Shown piece by piece: positions 47,337-57,105 of a stretch of DNA of 64,000 nucleotides. The position numbers and the translations under genes were made by a program. Source of the DNA: Xanthomonas hortorum pv. pelargonii. GTDB taxonomy: Bacteria; Pseudomonadota; Gammaproteobacteria; Xanthomonadales; Xanthomonadaceae. The stretch's first letter is position 1, and each line of letters starts with the position of its first letter. Where the stretch lies: NCBI RefSeq assembly GCF_024499015.1, contig NZ_CP098604.1, forward strand, positions 496,001 through 560,000. Reading direction: 5' to 3'. The notes beneath the pieces were generated by a model that saw only the letters and a list, made by a program, of their open reading frames with translations, had not been told where the DNA came from and did not search any database.

Positions 47337-49352
47337 ATGGACATGAACCAGCTGATGCAGACCTTTCTGGCCGAGAGCCGGGATCTGCTCGAAGACATGG
47401 AACGCCATCTGCTCGAAGCCGAGCGTGGCGAGTCTTCGCCCGATGCGGTCAACGCGATCTTTCGCGCGGCGCATACCATCAAGGGCTCGGGCGGGTTGTT
47501 CGATCTGCCGCAGCTGGTCGGCTTCACCCATGTGCTGGAAAGCGTGCTGGATCTGGTGCGCGAGGAAGCACTGACGCTGAGTTCGGAACTGATCGCGCTG
47601 CTGCTGGTGTGCTGCGATCACATCCACGCCTTGGTGGAAACCGCGGCCGATCCAAGCCACGCCGATGCGGCCGCACTGGCGACCGAGGCCGAGCCGTTGC
47701 TCGCGCAGTTGCAGACCTATCTGCAAGGCAGCGTGTGCGGCGTTACTGAGGCCGCCATCCAGCTCGGCACACCTGAAAAACAAAGTGGTTACTGGCGTAT
47801 TTCGTTGACGCTGTTTGCCGACGCGCTGCGCTTCGGCAACTCGCCGCTCAAGCTGATTCGCAATCTGCGCGGGCTGGGTTCGGTCGAATCGATCAGCACC
47901 GACTACAGCCAATTGCCGAGCTTCGAAGCGCTCGATCCGGAAGCCAACTATCTCGGTTTCCAGATCCTGTTGCGCAGCGACGCCGACCGCGCCGCGATCG
48001 AAGAAGTGTTCGAGTTCGTGCGCGAGGATTGCGATCTTGAGATCACCTCGGTGACGGCGCCGACCGAGGCTGCCGCCCTTCTCGTCAGCGAGCCTGCAGC
48101 GCTTGCACCGGTCGCCAGCACGCTCGCTGCAGTACCGGCGGCAACCTCGGTTGCAACCCCGCCACGCGCCCCCCAGGACAGCGCCTCACGCAACGCCGAA
48201 GCGCGATCGATCCGTGTGGACGCCGACAAGCTCGATCGGATGATCGATCTGGTCGGCGAACTCATCATCGCGGTGGCCGGCACCAACGCCAACGCGCAAC
48301 GCACCGGCGACGCCCAGTTGCTGGAATCGGCCTCGATCCTGGCCGGCCTGGTGGAAGACGTGCGCGAAAGCGCCCTGCAGCTGCGCATGGTCAAGATCGG
48401 TGGCACCTTCAGCCGCTTCCAGCGCGTGGTGCACGATGTGGCGCGCGAACTCGGCAAGGACATCGCGCTGGCGGTGGCCGGCGAAGACACCGAGCTGGAC
48501 AAATCGGTGGTGGAAAAAATCGGCGACCCGCTCACCCATCTGGTGCGCAACGCGATGGATCACGGCATCGAGCCGGCCGATGTACGCGTGGCACGCGGCA
48601 AGCCCGCACGCGGCACCGTGGGTCTCAACGCGTATCACGACTCCGGCAGCATCGTCATCCAGATCACCGACGACGGCGGCGGCTTGAACCGCGACCGCAT
48701 CCTGGCCAAGGCGCTGGAACGCGGGCTGATCGAGCCGGGCCGCCAGCTCAGCGACCGCGACGTGTTCGCGATGATCTTCGAGCCGGGCTTTTCCACTGCC
48801 GAAAAAGTCACCAATCTGTCCGGGCGCGGCGTGGGCATGGACGTGGTCAAGCGCAACATCACCGCGCTGCGCGGAACCGTAGAGATCGACAGCACCGCCG
48901 GCGTGGGCACCACCATTTCGGTGCGGCTGCCGCTGACACTGGCCATCATCAACGGCTTCCAGGTCGGTGTCGGCAAATCGGTGTTCGTGGTGCCGCTGGA
49001 TGTGGTGGAGGAATGCGTGGAGTTCACGCCCGACTACGCCAGCGACTACATCGATCTGCGCGGCAGCGTGCTGCCGTATGTGCGCCTGCGCGAATTGTTC
49101 GCGCTCGGCGGCAAGACGCCTGCACGCGAAAGCATCGTGGTGATCCGCCAGGGCGCGCAGCGCTTCGGCCTGGTCGTGGACACCTTGCTGGGCGAATGGC
49201 AGACCGTGATCAAGCCGTTGTCCAAGGTGTTCGCACAGGTCAAAGGCATCAGTGGCTCGAGCATCCTGGGCAGCGGCGATGTCGCGCTGATTCTGGATGT
49301 GCCCAGCCTGCTCCAGCAATTGCATCCCAACCAGGACGCCCTGGCGGCCTGA
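47337..49352 (+). CDS. cheA: chemotaxis histidine kinase CheA
   Basis: 671 residues. HPt domain with His46 (IFRAAHTIKGSGGLF), a variable linker (~270-305, Ala/Pro-rich), dimerisation domain (DADKLDRMIDLVGELIIAVA), ATPase domain (HLVRNAMDHGIEPADVR; GRGVGMDVVKRNITALRGTV) and the C-terminal CheW-like domain. The usual P2 CheY-binding region is replaced by ~160 residues that do not look like classical P2. Cytoplasmic, working with the receptor and CheW encoded next. Confidence 0.96.
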   Translation: MDMNQLMQTFLAESRDLLEDMERHLLEAERGESSPDAVNAIFRAAHTIKGSGGLFDLPQLVGFTHVLESVLDLVREEALTLSSELIALLLVCCDHIHALVETAADPSHADAAALATEAEPLLAQLQTYLQGSVCGVTEAAIQLGTPEKQSGYWRISLTLFADALRFGNSPLKLIRNLRGLGSVESISTDYSQLPSFEALDPEANYLGFQILLRSDADRAAIEEVFEFVREDCDLEITSVTAPTEAAALLVSEPAALAPVASTLAAVPAATSVATPPRAPQDSASRNAEARSIRVDADKLDRMIDLVGELIIAVAGTNANAQRTGDAQLLESASILAGLVEDVRESALQLRMVKIGGTFSRFQRVVHDVARELGKDIALAVAGEDTELDKSVVEKIGDPLTHLVRNAMDHGIEPADVRVARGKPARGTVGLNAYHDSGSIVIQITDDGGGLNRDRILAKALERGLIEPGRQLSDRDVFAMIFEPGFSTAEKVTNLSGRGVGMDVVKRNITALRGTVEIDSTAGVGTTISVRLPLTLAIINGFQVGVGKSVFVVPLDVVEECVEFTPDYASDYIDLRGSVLPYVRLRELFALGGKTPARESIVVIRQGAQRFGLVVDTLLGEWQTVIKPLSKVFAQVKGISGSSILGSGDVALILDVPSLLQQLHPNQDALAA

Positions 49353-49420
49353 GCGTTTACACCATCACTCCCCACATCACCGCGTTATTCGTTGTTCCCT
49401 GACCCCAGGAAGCTGCCGCC

Positions 49421-51577
49421 ATGTCACACCGTCTCCCGATCGCCACCCAGTTGTGGTTTACCGCCGCCCTCGCCCTTGTTCTGCCCGTCATCGTGGTCGT
49501 GGCCGGCTTTGCGCTGACGCTGTCGCACGGCGCCCTGCTCGCCGCCAGCGTGGTGGCCGCACTCGTCAGCGGCGCGTTGCTGGCCTGGTCGATCCGCATC
49601 GCCAACGACTCGCTGAGTATCGCCACCACCACGCTGGACGCATTCGCGCGCGGCAACTTCGATGTGGCCATGCCACAGGTGCGCGATGAACAGGCTTGTG
49701 AGGTCTTGCGTGCACTGCGCAAGGTCCAAAGCAGCATTCGCCATGTCAACGACGAGATCAACCGCGTCTCGCAGGAACACGACGCCGGCGAGATCGATGC
49801 GCGCATCGACGTGGCTCGCTTCGATGGCGACTTCCGCACGATGGGCGAAGGCATCAACCGTATGGTCGCCAACCACATCGCGGTGAAGAAACAGGCCATG
49901 GCCTGCGTGGCCGAGTTCGGCCGCGGCAACTTCTCCGCCGAGCTGGAGCGCCTGCCGGGCAAGAAAGCCTTCATCAACGAGATCGTCGACCAGATCCGCG
50001 GCAACCTCACCGGCATGGTCGCCGAGGTCAACCGCATGGCGAGCGAGCACGATGCCGGCGACATCGACGTGGTCATCGACACGCAACGCTTCACCGGCGA
50101 TTTCCGCCGCATGGCCGAAGGCATCAATGCGATGGTGGCCAGCCACATCGCAGTCAAGAAGCAGGCCATCGCCTGTGTGGCCGAGTTCGGCCGCGGCAAC
50201 TTCACCGCGCAGCTGCCGCTGCTGCCGGGCAAGAAGCGCTTCATCAACGACACGCTGGAACAGGTGCGCGGCAGCCTCACCGGCCTGATCCGCGAGATCA
50301 ACCACATGTCGGCCGAGCACGAAGCCGGCGATATCGATGTAGTGATCGACAGCAGCGGCTTCGACGGCGATTTCCGCAGCATGGCCACCGGCATCAACCA
50401 GATGGTGGGCGCGCATATCGCGGTGAAGAAACTGGCGATGGGCGTGGTGGCCGAATTCGGCCGCGGCAACTTCGACGCACCGCTGGCGCAGCTGCCGGGC
50501 AAGAAGGCCTTCATCAACGACACCGTGGAGCGTGCGCGCGGCAACCTGCGCAGCATTTCCGAAGTCATCCAGGTGATGGGCGCGATGGCCGAGGGCGATC
50601 TCACTCACACCGTGGAAGGCCGCTACGAAGGCGCATTCGCCGACATGCAGCGCTACGTCAACACCACCATGAGCCGGCTGACCGAGATCGTCGATGAGGT
50701 CAACCGCAATGCCGAGAACCTGGCCAGCGCCTCCGAACAGGTCAGCGCCACTGCGCAGGCGCTTGCACAGGCCGCCAGCGAGCAGGCGGCCGGCGTGGAA
50801 GAAACCAGCGCCTCGCTGGAACAGATGACCGCCTCCATCGCACAGAACACCGAGAACGCACGCGTCACCGACAGCATGGCCGCCAAGGCCGCCAGCGAAG
50901 CCGCAGACGGCGGCGACACCGTGCGCGCCACGGTGGTGGCGATGAAGGACATCGCCAAGAAGATCGGCATCATCGACGACATCGCCTACCAGACCAATCT
51001 GCTCGCGCTCAACGCCGCCATCGAGGCCGCGCGTGCCGGCGAACACGGCAAGGGCTTTGCGGTGGTCGCAGCGGAAGTGCGCAAGCTGGCCGAGCGCAGC
51101 CAGATCGCCGCGCAGGAAATCGGCGAGGTGGCCGGTTCCAGCGTGGAGCTGGCCGAAAGCGCCGGCCGCGTGCTCGGCGAGATGGTGCCCTCGATCCGCC
51201 GCACTTCCGACCTGGTGCAGGAAATCGCCGCTGCCTCCGAAGAACAGACCGCCGGCGTCAGCCAGATCAACACCGCCGTTGGCCAGTTGAACCAGACCAC
51301 ACAATCGGCGGCGGCCAATGCCGAAGAACTGGCGGCCACCTCGGAGGAAATGAGCGCGCAGGCCGAGCAGCTGCAGCAACTGATGGGCTTCTTCCGGCTC
51401 GGCAATGGCGGCCGCGCCGTGGCTTCAGGCAGCAGCAAGCCGGGTCCGCGCCGGATCGCGCCGCACAGCAACAGCACCGCGCTCAGCGCGCCACCGCGGC
51501 GCACCAACGTGCGCCAGATCAGCGCAGTGGCTGCCACCGCCGATGCGATCGACGAATCGCAGTTCGCCAGCTTCTGA
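49421..51577 (+). CDS. methyl-accepting chemotaxis protein with tandem HAMP-like units
   Basis: 718 residues. Two adjacent membrane helices (~10-33 and ~36-58) are joined by a very short loop, so there is no periplasmic sensor domain. Residues ~119-390 hold three tandem 90-residue units (period exactly 270 bp; EHDAG..ID begins at 49775, 50045 and 50315), each with GDFR.M..GIN.MV and EFGRGNF; these read as HAMP-like pairs. The C-terminal signalling hairpin has the conserved tip [20 protein letters not shown] and methylation-type helices. It may sense a cytoplasmic or membrane signal. Confidence 0.93.
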   Translation: MSHRLPIATQLWFTAALALVLPVIVVVAGFALTLSHGALLAASVVAALVSGALLAWSIRIANDSLSIATTTLDAFARGNFDVAMPQVRDEQACEVLRALRKVQSSIRHVNDEINRVSQEHDAGEIDARIDVARFDGDFRTMGEGINRMVANHIAVKKQAMACVAEFGRGNFSAELERLPGKKAFINEIVDQIRGNLTGMVAEVNRMASEHDAGDIDVVIDTQRFTGDFRRMAEGINAMVASHIAVKKQAIACVAEFGRGNFTAQLPLLPGKKRFINDTLEQVRGSLTGLIREINHMSAEHEAGDIDVVIDSSGFDGDFRSMATGINQMVGAHIAVKKLAMGVVAEFGRGNFDAPLAQLPGKKAFINDTVERARGNLRSISEVIQVMGAMAEGDLTHTVEGRYEGAFADMQRYVNTTMSRLTEIVDEVNRNAENLASASEQVSATAQALAQAASEQAAGVEETSASLEQMTASIAQNTENARVTDSMAAKAASEAADGGDTVRATVVAMKDIAKKIGIIDDIAYQTNLLALNAAIEAARAGEHGKGFAVVAAEVRKLAERSQIAAQEIGEVAGSSVELAESAGRVLGEMVPSIRRTSDLVQEIAAASEEQTAGVSQINTAVGQLNQTTQSAAANAEELAATSEEMSAQAEQLQQLMGFFRLGNGGRAVASGSSKPGPRRIAPHSNSTALSAPPRRTNVRQISAVAATADAIDESQFASF

Positions 51578-51587
51578 GGAACCGACG

Positions 51588-52106
51588 ATGCAATCGCACA
51601 GCGCAGCCAACACCGCCGCCGCGCCGTCCTCGACGGCACCGCAGCAATACCTGACCTTTCTGCTGGGCACGGAGATGTTCGGCCTGGGCATTCTCGGCAT
51701 CAAGGAAATCATCGAATACCGCGCGCCCACCGACGTGCCGATGATGCCGCCGGCCCTGCGCGGGGTGATCAACCTGCGCGGCGCGGTGGTGCCGGTGGTG
51801 GATCTGCAGCAACGCTTCGGCCGCAACGCCAGCGCAATCACCAAGCGCAGCTGCATCGTGATCGTGGAGATCGCCCATGGCGGTACGCAGCAGGTGCTCG
51901 GCTTGCTGGTGGATGCGATCAGCGAAGTGCTGGACATCGCGCCCGATGACATCGCCGGCGCGCCCAGCTTCGGCGCCGGCATCGCCCGCGATTTCATCCA
52001 GGCCATGGCCAAGATCGGCAAGCGCTTCGTGATCCTGCTCGATGCCGATGCCGTGCTGAGCAACGACACCCTCGCCCAGCTTCCTGTCGCCGAGCTGGCG
52101 GCCTGA
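51588..52106 (+). CDS. cheW: chemotaxis coupling protein CheW
   Basis: 172 residues. Two SH3-like lobes: QYLTFLLGTEMFGLGILGIK, PALRGVINLRGAVVPVVDLQ (the RGxxxPVVDL hallmark), VLGLLVDAISEVLDIAPDDI. Links the receptor to CheA. It starts 11 bases after the receptor gene stop, so it is in the same operon. Confidence 0.95.
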   Translation: MQSHSAANTAAAPSSTAPQQYLTFLLGTEMFGLGILGIKEIIEYRAPTDVPMMPPALRGVINLRGAVVPVVDLQQRFGRNASAITKRSCIVIVEIAHGGTQQVLGLLVDAISEVLDIAPDDIAGAPSFGAGIARDFIQAMAKIGKRFVILLDADAVLSNDTLAQLPVAELAA

Positions 52107-52134
52107 CATGCTCCGCATGCACGCAAGGACTCCC

Positions 52135-53418
52135 ATGCGCCCCACCCTTCTCTCCTGCAGCTGCGCGCTGGACGGCCCGGTGTTGGTCGTCGACGACAGC
52201 GTGGTCCAGCGCGAGCATGCGATGGCGCTGTGCCGCCAACTGGGTGCCGTTGCGGTCGACGGCGCGGTGGATGGCCACGCCGCACTGGCCTGGTTGAGCA
52301 GCGCTATCGCGCCATCTCTGCTGCTGATCGATCTGGAAATGCCCGGCATGGATGGCGTGCAGTTGCTCGATGCACTGGCACGCGGCAAGTACAGCGTGCC
52401 GGTGATCGTGGTGTCGCAACGCGGTGGCGCCTTGATCGATGCGGTGATGCAGCTCAGCCGCAGCGCCGGCGTACGCGTGCTCGGCGGCATCGAAAAGCCG
52501 ATGCATCTGCAGGATCTGGCCACTGTGCTGGAGTGCGAACCCGAGCCCGCGGCTGGCGCAGCGGCGTTTGCACCGGCGGCGATGTCGCCGCTGATGTCCA
52601 GCGGTGGCGCGGCCGCGTCGCGCCTGGACCGTGCGATGCGCCGCGGCGAAATCCGTGTGGCCTACCAACCCAAACTCGATCTCAAGGATGGCCGGCTGCG
52701 CGGTGTGGAAGCGCTCGCGCGCTGGCGCCGCCCGCAAGGCGACATGATCGGGCCGGACCGCTTCATTCCGCTGGCCGAACGCGAGGGCTTGATCCACGCG
52801 TTGACCCAGCAGGTGATCGACAAGGCGATTGCGCAATTGGTGGACTGGCGTGCAGAAGGATTCCAGCTGACGCTGGCGTTGAACCTCTCGCCCAATCTGC
52901 TCAGCGAGCAGGATTTTCTCGAACAGCTGTGCGCCAAGCTGAGCGACAACGGCCTGAGCCCTGCCGATCTGGTGCTGGAACTCACCGAAAGCGCCATCGT
53001 GGAGCCGGCCAATGCCTTGAGCATGCTGGCGCGACTGCGTCTGCATGGCTTCGGTCTGTCGATCGACGATTACGGCACCGGTTTCTCCTCGCTGCAGCGC
53101 CTGGCCAGCATTCCGTTCACCGAACTCAAACTGGATCGCAGCTTCGTGCATGCCGCGCATCGCAGCCGCAGCCAGCGCACCGTGCTCGAATCCACCTTGG
53201 AACTGGCGCACCGGCTTGAACTGACTGCCGTGGCCGAAGGCGTGGAAACACCCGAGGACTGGCGCCTGCTGCGCGAGCTCGGCTGCGATCTGGCGCAAGG
53301 CTATCTGATGGGCTCGCCGATGCCCGGGCCGATGCTGTCGGACTGGTGGCGCGAACACGCCGTGCGCATCGCGCGCCTGAGCGACAGCGCGCTGGCCAGC
53401 GATGCGGATGTCGCCTGA
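52135..53418 (+). CDS. response regulator with EAL domain (REC-EAL)
   Basis: 427 residues from the ATG at 52135, which has AAGGA 7 bases upstream; an ATG at 52108 is the alternative. Receiver domain ([20 protein letters not shown]; Asp ~66 in [12 protein letters not shown]), a Pro/Ala linker, then [56 protein letters not shown] and AEGVET. All metal and catalytic residues of c-di-GMP phosphodiesterases seem present. Its place where a cheY often sits suggests CheA may phosphorylate it, linking the cluster to c-di-GMP turnover. Confidence 0.93.
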   Translation: MRPTLLSCSCALDGPVLVVDDSVVQREHAMALCRQLGAVAVDGAVDGHAALAWLSSAIAPSLLLIDLEMPGMDGVQLLDALARGKYSVPVIVVSQRGGALIDAVMQLSRSAGVRVLGGIEKPMHLQDLATVLECEPEPAAGAAAFAPAAMSPLMSSGGAAASRLDRAMRRGEIRVAYQPKLDLKDGRLRGVEALARWRRPQGDMIGPDRFIPLAEREGLIHALTQQVIDKAIAQLVDWRAEGFQLTLALNLSPNLLSEQDFLEQLCAKLSDNGLSPADLVLELTESAIVEPANALSMLARLRLHGFGLSIDDYGTGFSSLQRLASIPFTELKLDRSFVHAAHRSRSQRTVLESTLELAHRLELTAVAEGVETPEDWRLLRELGCDLAQGYLMGSPMPGPMLSDWWREHAVRIARLSDSALASDADVA

Positions 53419-53421
53419 GCC

Positions 53422-54228
53422 ATGAGCACCGCCACCGCCATCACCGAACAGGAATTCGGCCGCTTCCAGCGCTTTATCTTCGAAGCGGCCGGCATCAGCA
53501 TTTCCTCCGGCAAAAAAGCCATGTTGTGCGGCCGCCTGGGCAAGCGCCTGCGCGAACATCAGTTCAGCAACTACACGCAGTATCTGCAGTTGCTGGAGAG
53601 CCGCCAGGACCGCGCCGAGATCCAGACCGCGATCGATCTGCTGACCACCAACGAAACCTATTTTTTCCGCGAGCCCAAGCACTTCGAGCTGCTGCGCAAG
53701 CTGGCCGGCGACCATCGTGGCGGCCTGCCGTTCCGTTGCTGGAGCGCAGCCAGCTCCAGCGGCGAAGAGGCCTACAGCATGGCGATGGTGCTGGACGATA
53801 CCTTGCAAGGCCGCCCGTTCGAGGTGGTCGGCAGCGACATCAGCACCCGCGTGCTGGCCAAGGCGCGCACCGGGCATTACGCCTTGCAACGTATCGACGG
53901 CATTCCGCAGGCGTATCTCAAACGCTACTGCCTGCGCGGTCAGGGCGAGTACGACGGCAGCTTGCTGGTGGAACGCCGGCTGCGCGATCGGGTGAAGTTC
54001 GTGCACGCCAACCTCAATACCGCGTTGCCGGCGCTGGGCAGCTTCGATGCGATCTTCCTGCGCAACGTCATGATCTATTTCAATGGCCAGACCAAGCGCG
54101 AGGTGATCCTGCGCGTGCTGTCCAATCTCAAATCGGGCGGGCATTTCTGCATCGGCCATTCGGAAAGCCTGAGCGAACTCGACATCGATCTGGTCCAGGT
54201 GGCACCCTCGATTTTCCGCAAGGCCTGA
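53422..54228 (+). CDS. cheR: chemotaxis methyltransferase CheR
   Basis: 268 residues. N-terminal all-helix domain ([40 protein letters not shown]), then the SAM-binding fold [20 protein letters not shown] and [20 protein letters not shown]. Methylates glutamates of the chemoreceptor. Starts 3 bases after the REC-EAL stop. Confidence 0.96.
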   Translation: MSTATAITEQEFGRFQRFIFEAAGISISSGKKAMLCGRLGKRLREHQFSNYTQYLQLLESRQDRAEIQTAIDLLTTNETYFFREPKHFELLRKLAGDHRGGLPFRCWSAASSSGEEAYSMAMVLDDTLQGRPFEVVGSDISTRVLAKARTGHYALQRIDGIPQAYLKRYCLRGQGEYDGSLLVERRLRDRVKFVHANLNTALPALGSFDAIFLRNVMIYFNGQTKREVILRVLSNLKSGGHFCIGHSESLSELDIDLVQVAPSIFRKA

Positions 54229-54242
54229 GCCAAGGATCGCCC

Positions 54243-55364
54243 GTGTCGACAGCCTTCAACCGCCCCGCCGCCAGCCCGGCTGCCAACACCAAGACCATCA
54301 AGGCCATGGTCGTCGACGACTCGGCAGTGGTGCGCCAGGTGCTGGTGAGCGTGCTCAACGACGCGGCCGACATCGAGGTCATCTCCACTGCAGCCGACCC
54401 GCTGCTGGCAATCGAGAAGATGCGCAAGCAATGGCCGGACGTAATCGTGCTGGATGTGGAAATGCCGCGCATGGACGGCATCACCTTCCTGCGCAAGATC
54501 ATGAGCGAGCGGCCCACCCCGGTGGTGATCTGCTCCACGCTCACCGAAAAAGGCGCGCGCGTCACCATGGATGCCCTGGCCGCCGGCGCGGTAGCGGTGG
54601 TGACCAAGCCGCGACTGGGGCTCAAGCAATTCCTCACCGATTCGGCCGACGAACTGGTCAATACCGTGCGCAGCGCCGCACGCGCCAACGTCAAACGGCT
54701 GGCCGCGCGCGTCACTGCGGTGCCGCTGGAAGCGGAGGTCAAACACACCGCCGATGTGATCCTGCCAGCGCAGAGCGGACGCGCGCTGGCGCAGACCACC
54801 GAGCGCATCGTCGCCATCGGCACCTCTACCGGCGGCACCCAGGCGCTGGAAGAAGTGCTGACCGCCTTGCCGCGCGTGTGCCCCGGCATCGTGATCGTGC
54901 AGCACATGCCGGAGAAATTCACCGCAGCCTTTGCCGCGCGCCTGAATGGTTTGTGCCAGATCGCAGTGAAAGAGGCTGCCAACAACGATCGGGTGATGCC
55001 GGGCCGCGCGTTGATCGCGCCCGGCGGCAAGCACCTGCTGCTGCGCCGCAGTGGCGCGCAGTACTTCGTCGAAGTCATGGAAGGCCCGCCGGTCAACCGC
55101 CATCGTCCCTCGGTGGATGTGCTGTTCCGCTCGGCCGCACGCGCCGCCGGCAGTAATGCACTGGGCATCATCATGACCGGCATGGGCGACGACGGTGCTG
55201 CCGGCCTGCTAGAAATGCGTCAGGCCGGCGCACGCACCGTGGCACAGGACGAGCACACCAGCATCGTGTTCGGCATGCCCAAGGAAGCGATCAAGCGCGG
55301 CGGCGCCGACCGCATCCTGCCGCTGGGCGCGATGGCGCGCGAGATCGTGACGCAGCTGCAGTAA
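54243..55364 (+). CDS. cheB: chemotaxis methylesterase CheB
   Basis: 373 residues from a GTG at 54243, with AAGGA 8 bases upstream; the longer open frame overlaps cheR and is not used. Receiver domain with Asp71 ([14 protein letters not shown]), linker, and methylesterase domain with the Ser-His-Asp triad in [16 protein letters not shown] and [11 protein letters not shown]. Removes methyl groups from the receptor; last gene of the operon. Confidence 0.96.
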   Translation: MSTAFNRPAASPAANTKTIKAMVVDDSAVVRQVLVSVLNDAADIEVISTAADPLLAIEKMRKQWPDVIVLDVEMPRMDGITFLRKIMSERPTPVVICSTLTEKGARVTMDALAAGAVAVVTKPRLGLKQFLTDSADELVNTVRSAARANVKRLAARVTAVPLEAEVKHTADVILPAQSGRALAQTTERIVAIGTSTGGTQALEEVLTALPRVCPGIVIVQHMPEKFTAAFAARLNGLCQIAVKEAANNDRVMPGRALIAPGGKHLLLRRSGAQYFVEVMEGPPVNRHRPSVDVLFRSAARAAGSNALGIIMTGMGDDGAAGLLEMRQAGARTVAQDEHTSIVFGMPKEAIKRGGADRILPLGAMAREIVTQLQ

Positions 55365-55388
55365 CGCGCTGCGCGAGGAGCACTGGCG

Positions 55389-56951
55389 TTACAACTGCGA
55401 CTCCAATGGCAACCAGCCCATCACCGTCGCTGCGCCACGCCGCCACACGCTCGCTGCCGGCTCTTGCGACCACACCTCGGGCGGCTGCGCCGCATCGTCG
55501 TGCCACTGCAGCTCGCCCTGGTCCAGGGTCACGCGATAACTCAAGGGCGCGCTGATCTTGCGGTTGTACACCTGCTCCAGTTCCGCGCTGACCGCACGGT
55601 CGTCGAACAGCAAACCCATCTCGGTGTTGAGATTCATCGAGCGCGGATCGAGGTTGAACGAGCCGATGAAACCGCTGCTGTCGTCCACCACAAAGGCCTT
55701 GGTATGCAGGCTGGCACCGCTGGACCCGAACAGGCTGCCGTCCGGCTTGCCCATCGGCTTGAGCTCGTGCAGGCGCACGCCTTGCGTGAGCAAGGGCACG
55801 CGGTAATCGGCGTAGCCGCTGTGCACCGCCACGACATCATTGGCAGCCAGGGAGTTGGTCAACACGCTGACGCGCACATTGCGCCGACGCAACTCGCCGA
55901 TCCAGCGCATGCCTTCTTCACCCGGCACGAAATACGGCGAAATCACTTTCAATTCGCGCTGCGCATGCGCCATCTCGCCGATCAAGACCGGCGTCATCCA
56001 GTCCGCTTGCGGCCGCGCGCCCTCGGCCTTTTCCGGCGGATCGGAGACGATGCGCGCCCGATCCAGCCAATGCACCTTGCGCTCGCCCTGCGTCAACGCC
56101 TGCACGCTCGGCGATTGGCGCAGCCGCTCCACGTAGGGATGCGCGCGTGCCGATTCCAGGCCGGCATCCAGACTGCCGCGCAACGTATCCAGTGCCTGCG
56201 GCTTGGCCGTCACCAGGGCGGCCAGCGGCAGCGCATTGGGGCTATTCCAGTACGCATCGAACACCTGCTCGGCCTGGCCCACGGCCGGCCCCATCACTGC
56301 CGCGTCCATGTCCATGAAATTGGTGTCGCGCGCCGCGTCGAAATACTCATCGCCCACATTGCGGCCACCCACCACCGCGATGCGGCCATCGGCGATCCAG
56401 GCTTTGTTGTGCATGCGCCGATTGATGCTGAACATGCGCAGCACCATCTCCACCCCACGCATCAACGTGCCTTCGCGCGCTCGGGTGGGATTGAACAAGC
56501 GGATCTCGATCAACGGATGACTATCGAGTGCTGCCAGCACCGAATCGCTGCCGTGGATGTTCATGTCATCCAGCAGCAGGCGAACGCGCACGCCGCGATC
56601 GGCGGCGTGCAGCAATTCGTTGTGCAACAGGTTGCCGGTGAAGTCCGCATGCCAGATGTAGTACTGCAGATCCAGGCTGCGCCCGGCCGCACGCGCGGTG
56701 AGCGCGCGCACCGCAAACGCATCGATATTGTCGGGCAGGATCACCATGCCGGTTTGATCGGCATGCGCCTGCTGCAGCGGCGCGACGACTTGATCGATCG
56801 GCGTTGCCGATGCAGTGGCTGGCAGCGCGTGGCTCACCGGGCCACGCTGACGATCGGCAAAGCGGCCGTAGCCGTACAGCGACAGCACGCTCCCCAGCAC
56901 GAGCACCAGCGCCCCGATGCCGATCCATTTGAAGATGTGTCGCTTTGTCAC
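55389..56951 (-). CDS. phospholipase D-family protein (cardiolipin synthase-like)
   Basis: 520 residues. An N-terminal membrane anchor (IFKWIGIGALVLVLGSVLSL) and two HKD motifs: MHNKAWIADGRIAVVGGRNV and LHTKAFVVDDSSGFIGSFNL. The intervening GRSLDLQYYIWHADFTGNLL and DRGVRVRLLLDDMN are typical of ClsC/YmdC-like enzymes that act on phospholipid head groups. Probably faces the periplasm. Convergent with cheB, with only 24 bases between the stops. Confidence 0.9.
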   Translation of the reverse strand: MTKRHIFKWIGIGALVLVLGSVLSLYGYGRFADRQRGPVSHALPATASATPIDQVVAPLQQAHADQTGMVILPDNIDAFAVRALTARAAGRSLDLQYYIWHADFTGNLLHNELLHAADRGVRVRLLLDDMNIHGSDSVLAALDSHPLIEIRLFNPTRAREGTLMRGVEMVLRMFSINRRMHNKAWIADGRIAVVGGRNVGDEYFDAARDTNFMDMDAAVMGPAVGQAEQVFDAYWNSPNALPLAALVTAKPQALDTLRGSLDAGLESARAHPYVERLRQSPSVQALTQGERKVHWLDRARIVSDPPEKAEGARPQADWMTPVLIGEMAHAQRELKVISPYFVPGEEGMRWIGELRRRNVRVSVLTNSLAANDVVAVHSGYADYRVPLLTQGVRLHELKPMGKPDGSLFGSSGASLHTKAFVVDDSSGFIGSFNLDPRSMNLNTEMGLLFDDRAVSAELEQVYNRKISAPLSYRVTLDQGELQWHDDAAQPPEVWSQEPAASVWRRGAATVMGWLPLESQL

Positions 56952-57037
56952 TGCCGGCCCCGTATTGCAGAGCGCGGCAGTCTAGACGCTGCACGCGCAT
57001 GTCGATGTGCAGACGCAAGCGCACAAGCGAGCTCGAC

Positions 57038-57090
57038 AAACCCCGCAAAAACAGCGGGTTTCCGGCGAGCACTGCTGCAACAGTGCTCGC
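57038..57090 (-). terminator. double hairpin after the M13 peptidase gene
   Basis: GCGAGCACTG/CAGTGCTCGC (57065-57090, perfect 10-bp stem), then on the minus strand a second stem (57054-57061 with 57038-57046) whose loop has five T. It ends transcription of the peptidase gene before the phospholipase D gene. Confidence 0.6.
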
Positions 57091-57105
57091 TGGATGCAAT
57101 CACGC

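Noticed and set aside
49424..54159. Long minus-strand open frames (651 and 721 codons) across the chemoreceptor and EAL genes
   Set aside because: Both are antisense shadows of strongly supported chemotaxis genes with conserved motifs on the + strand.
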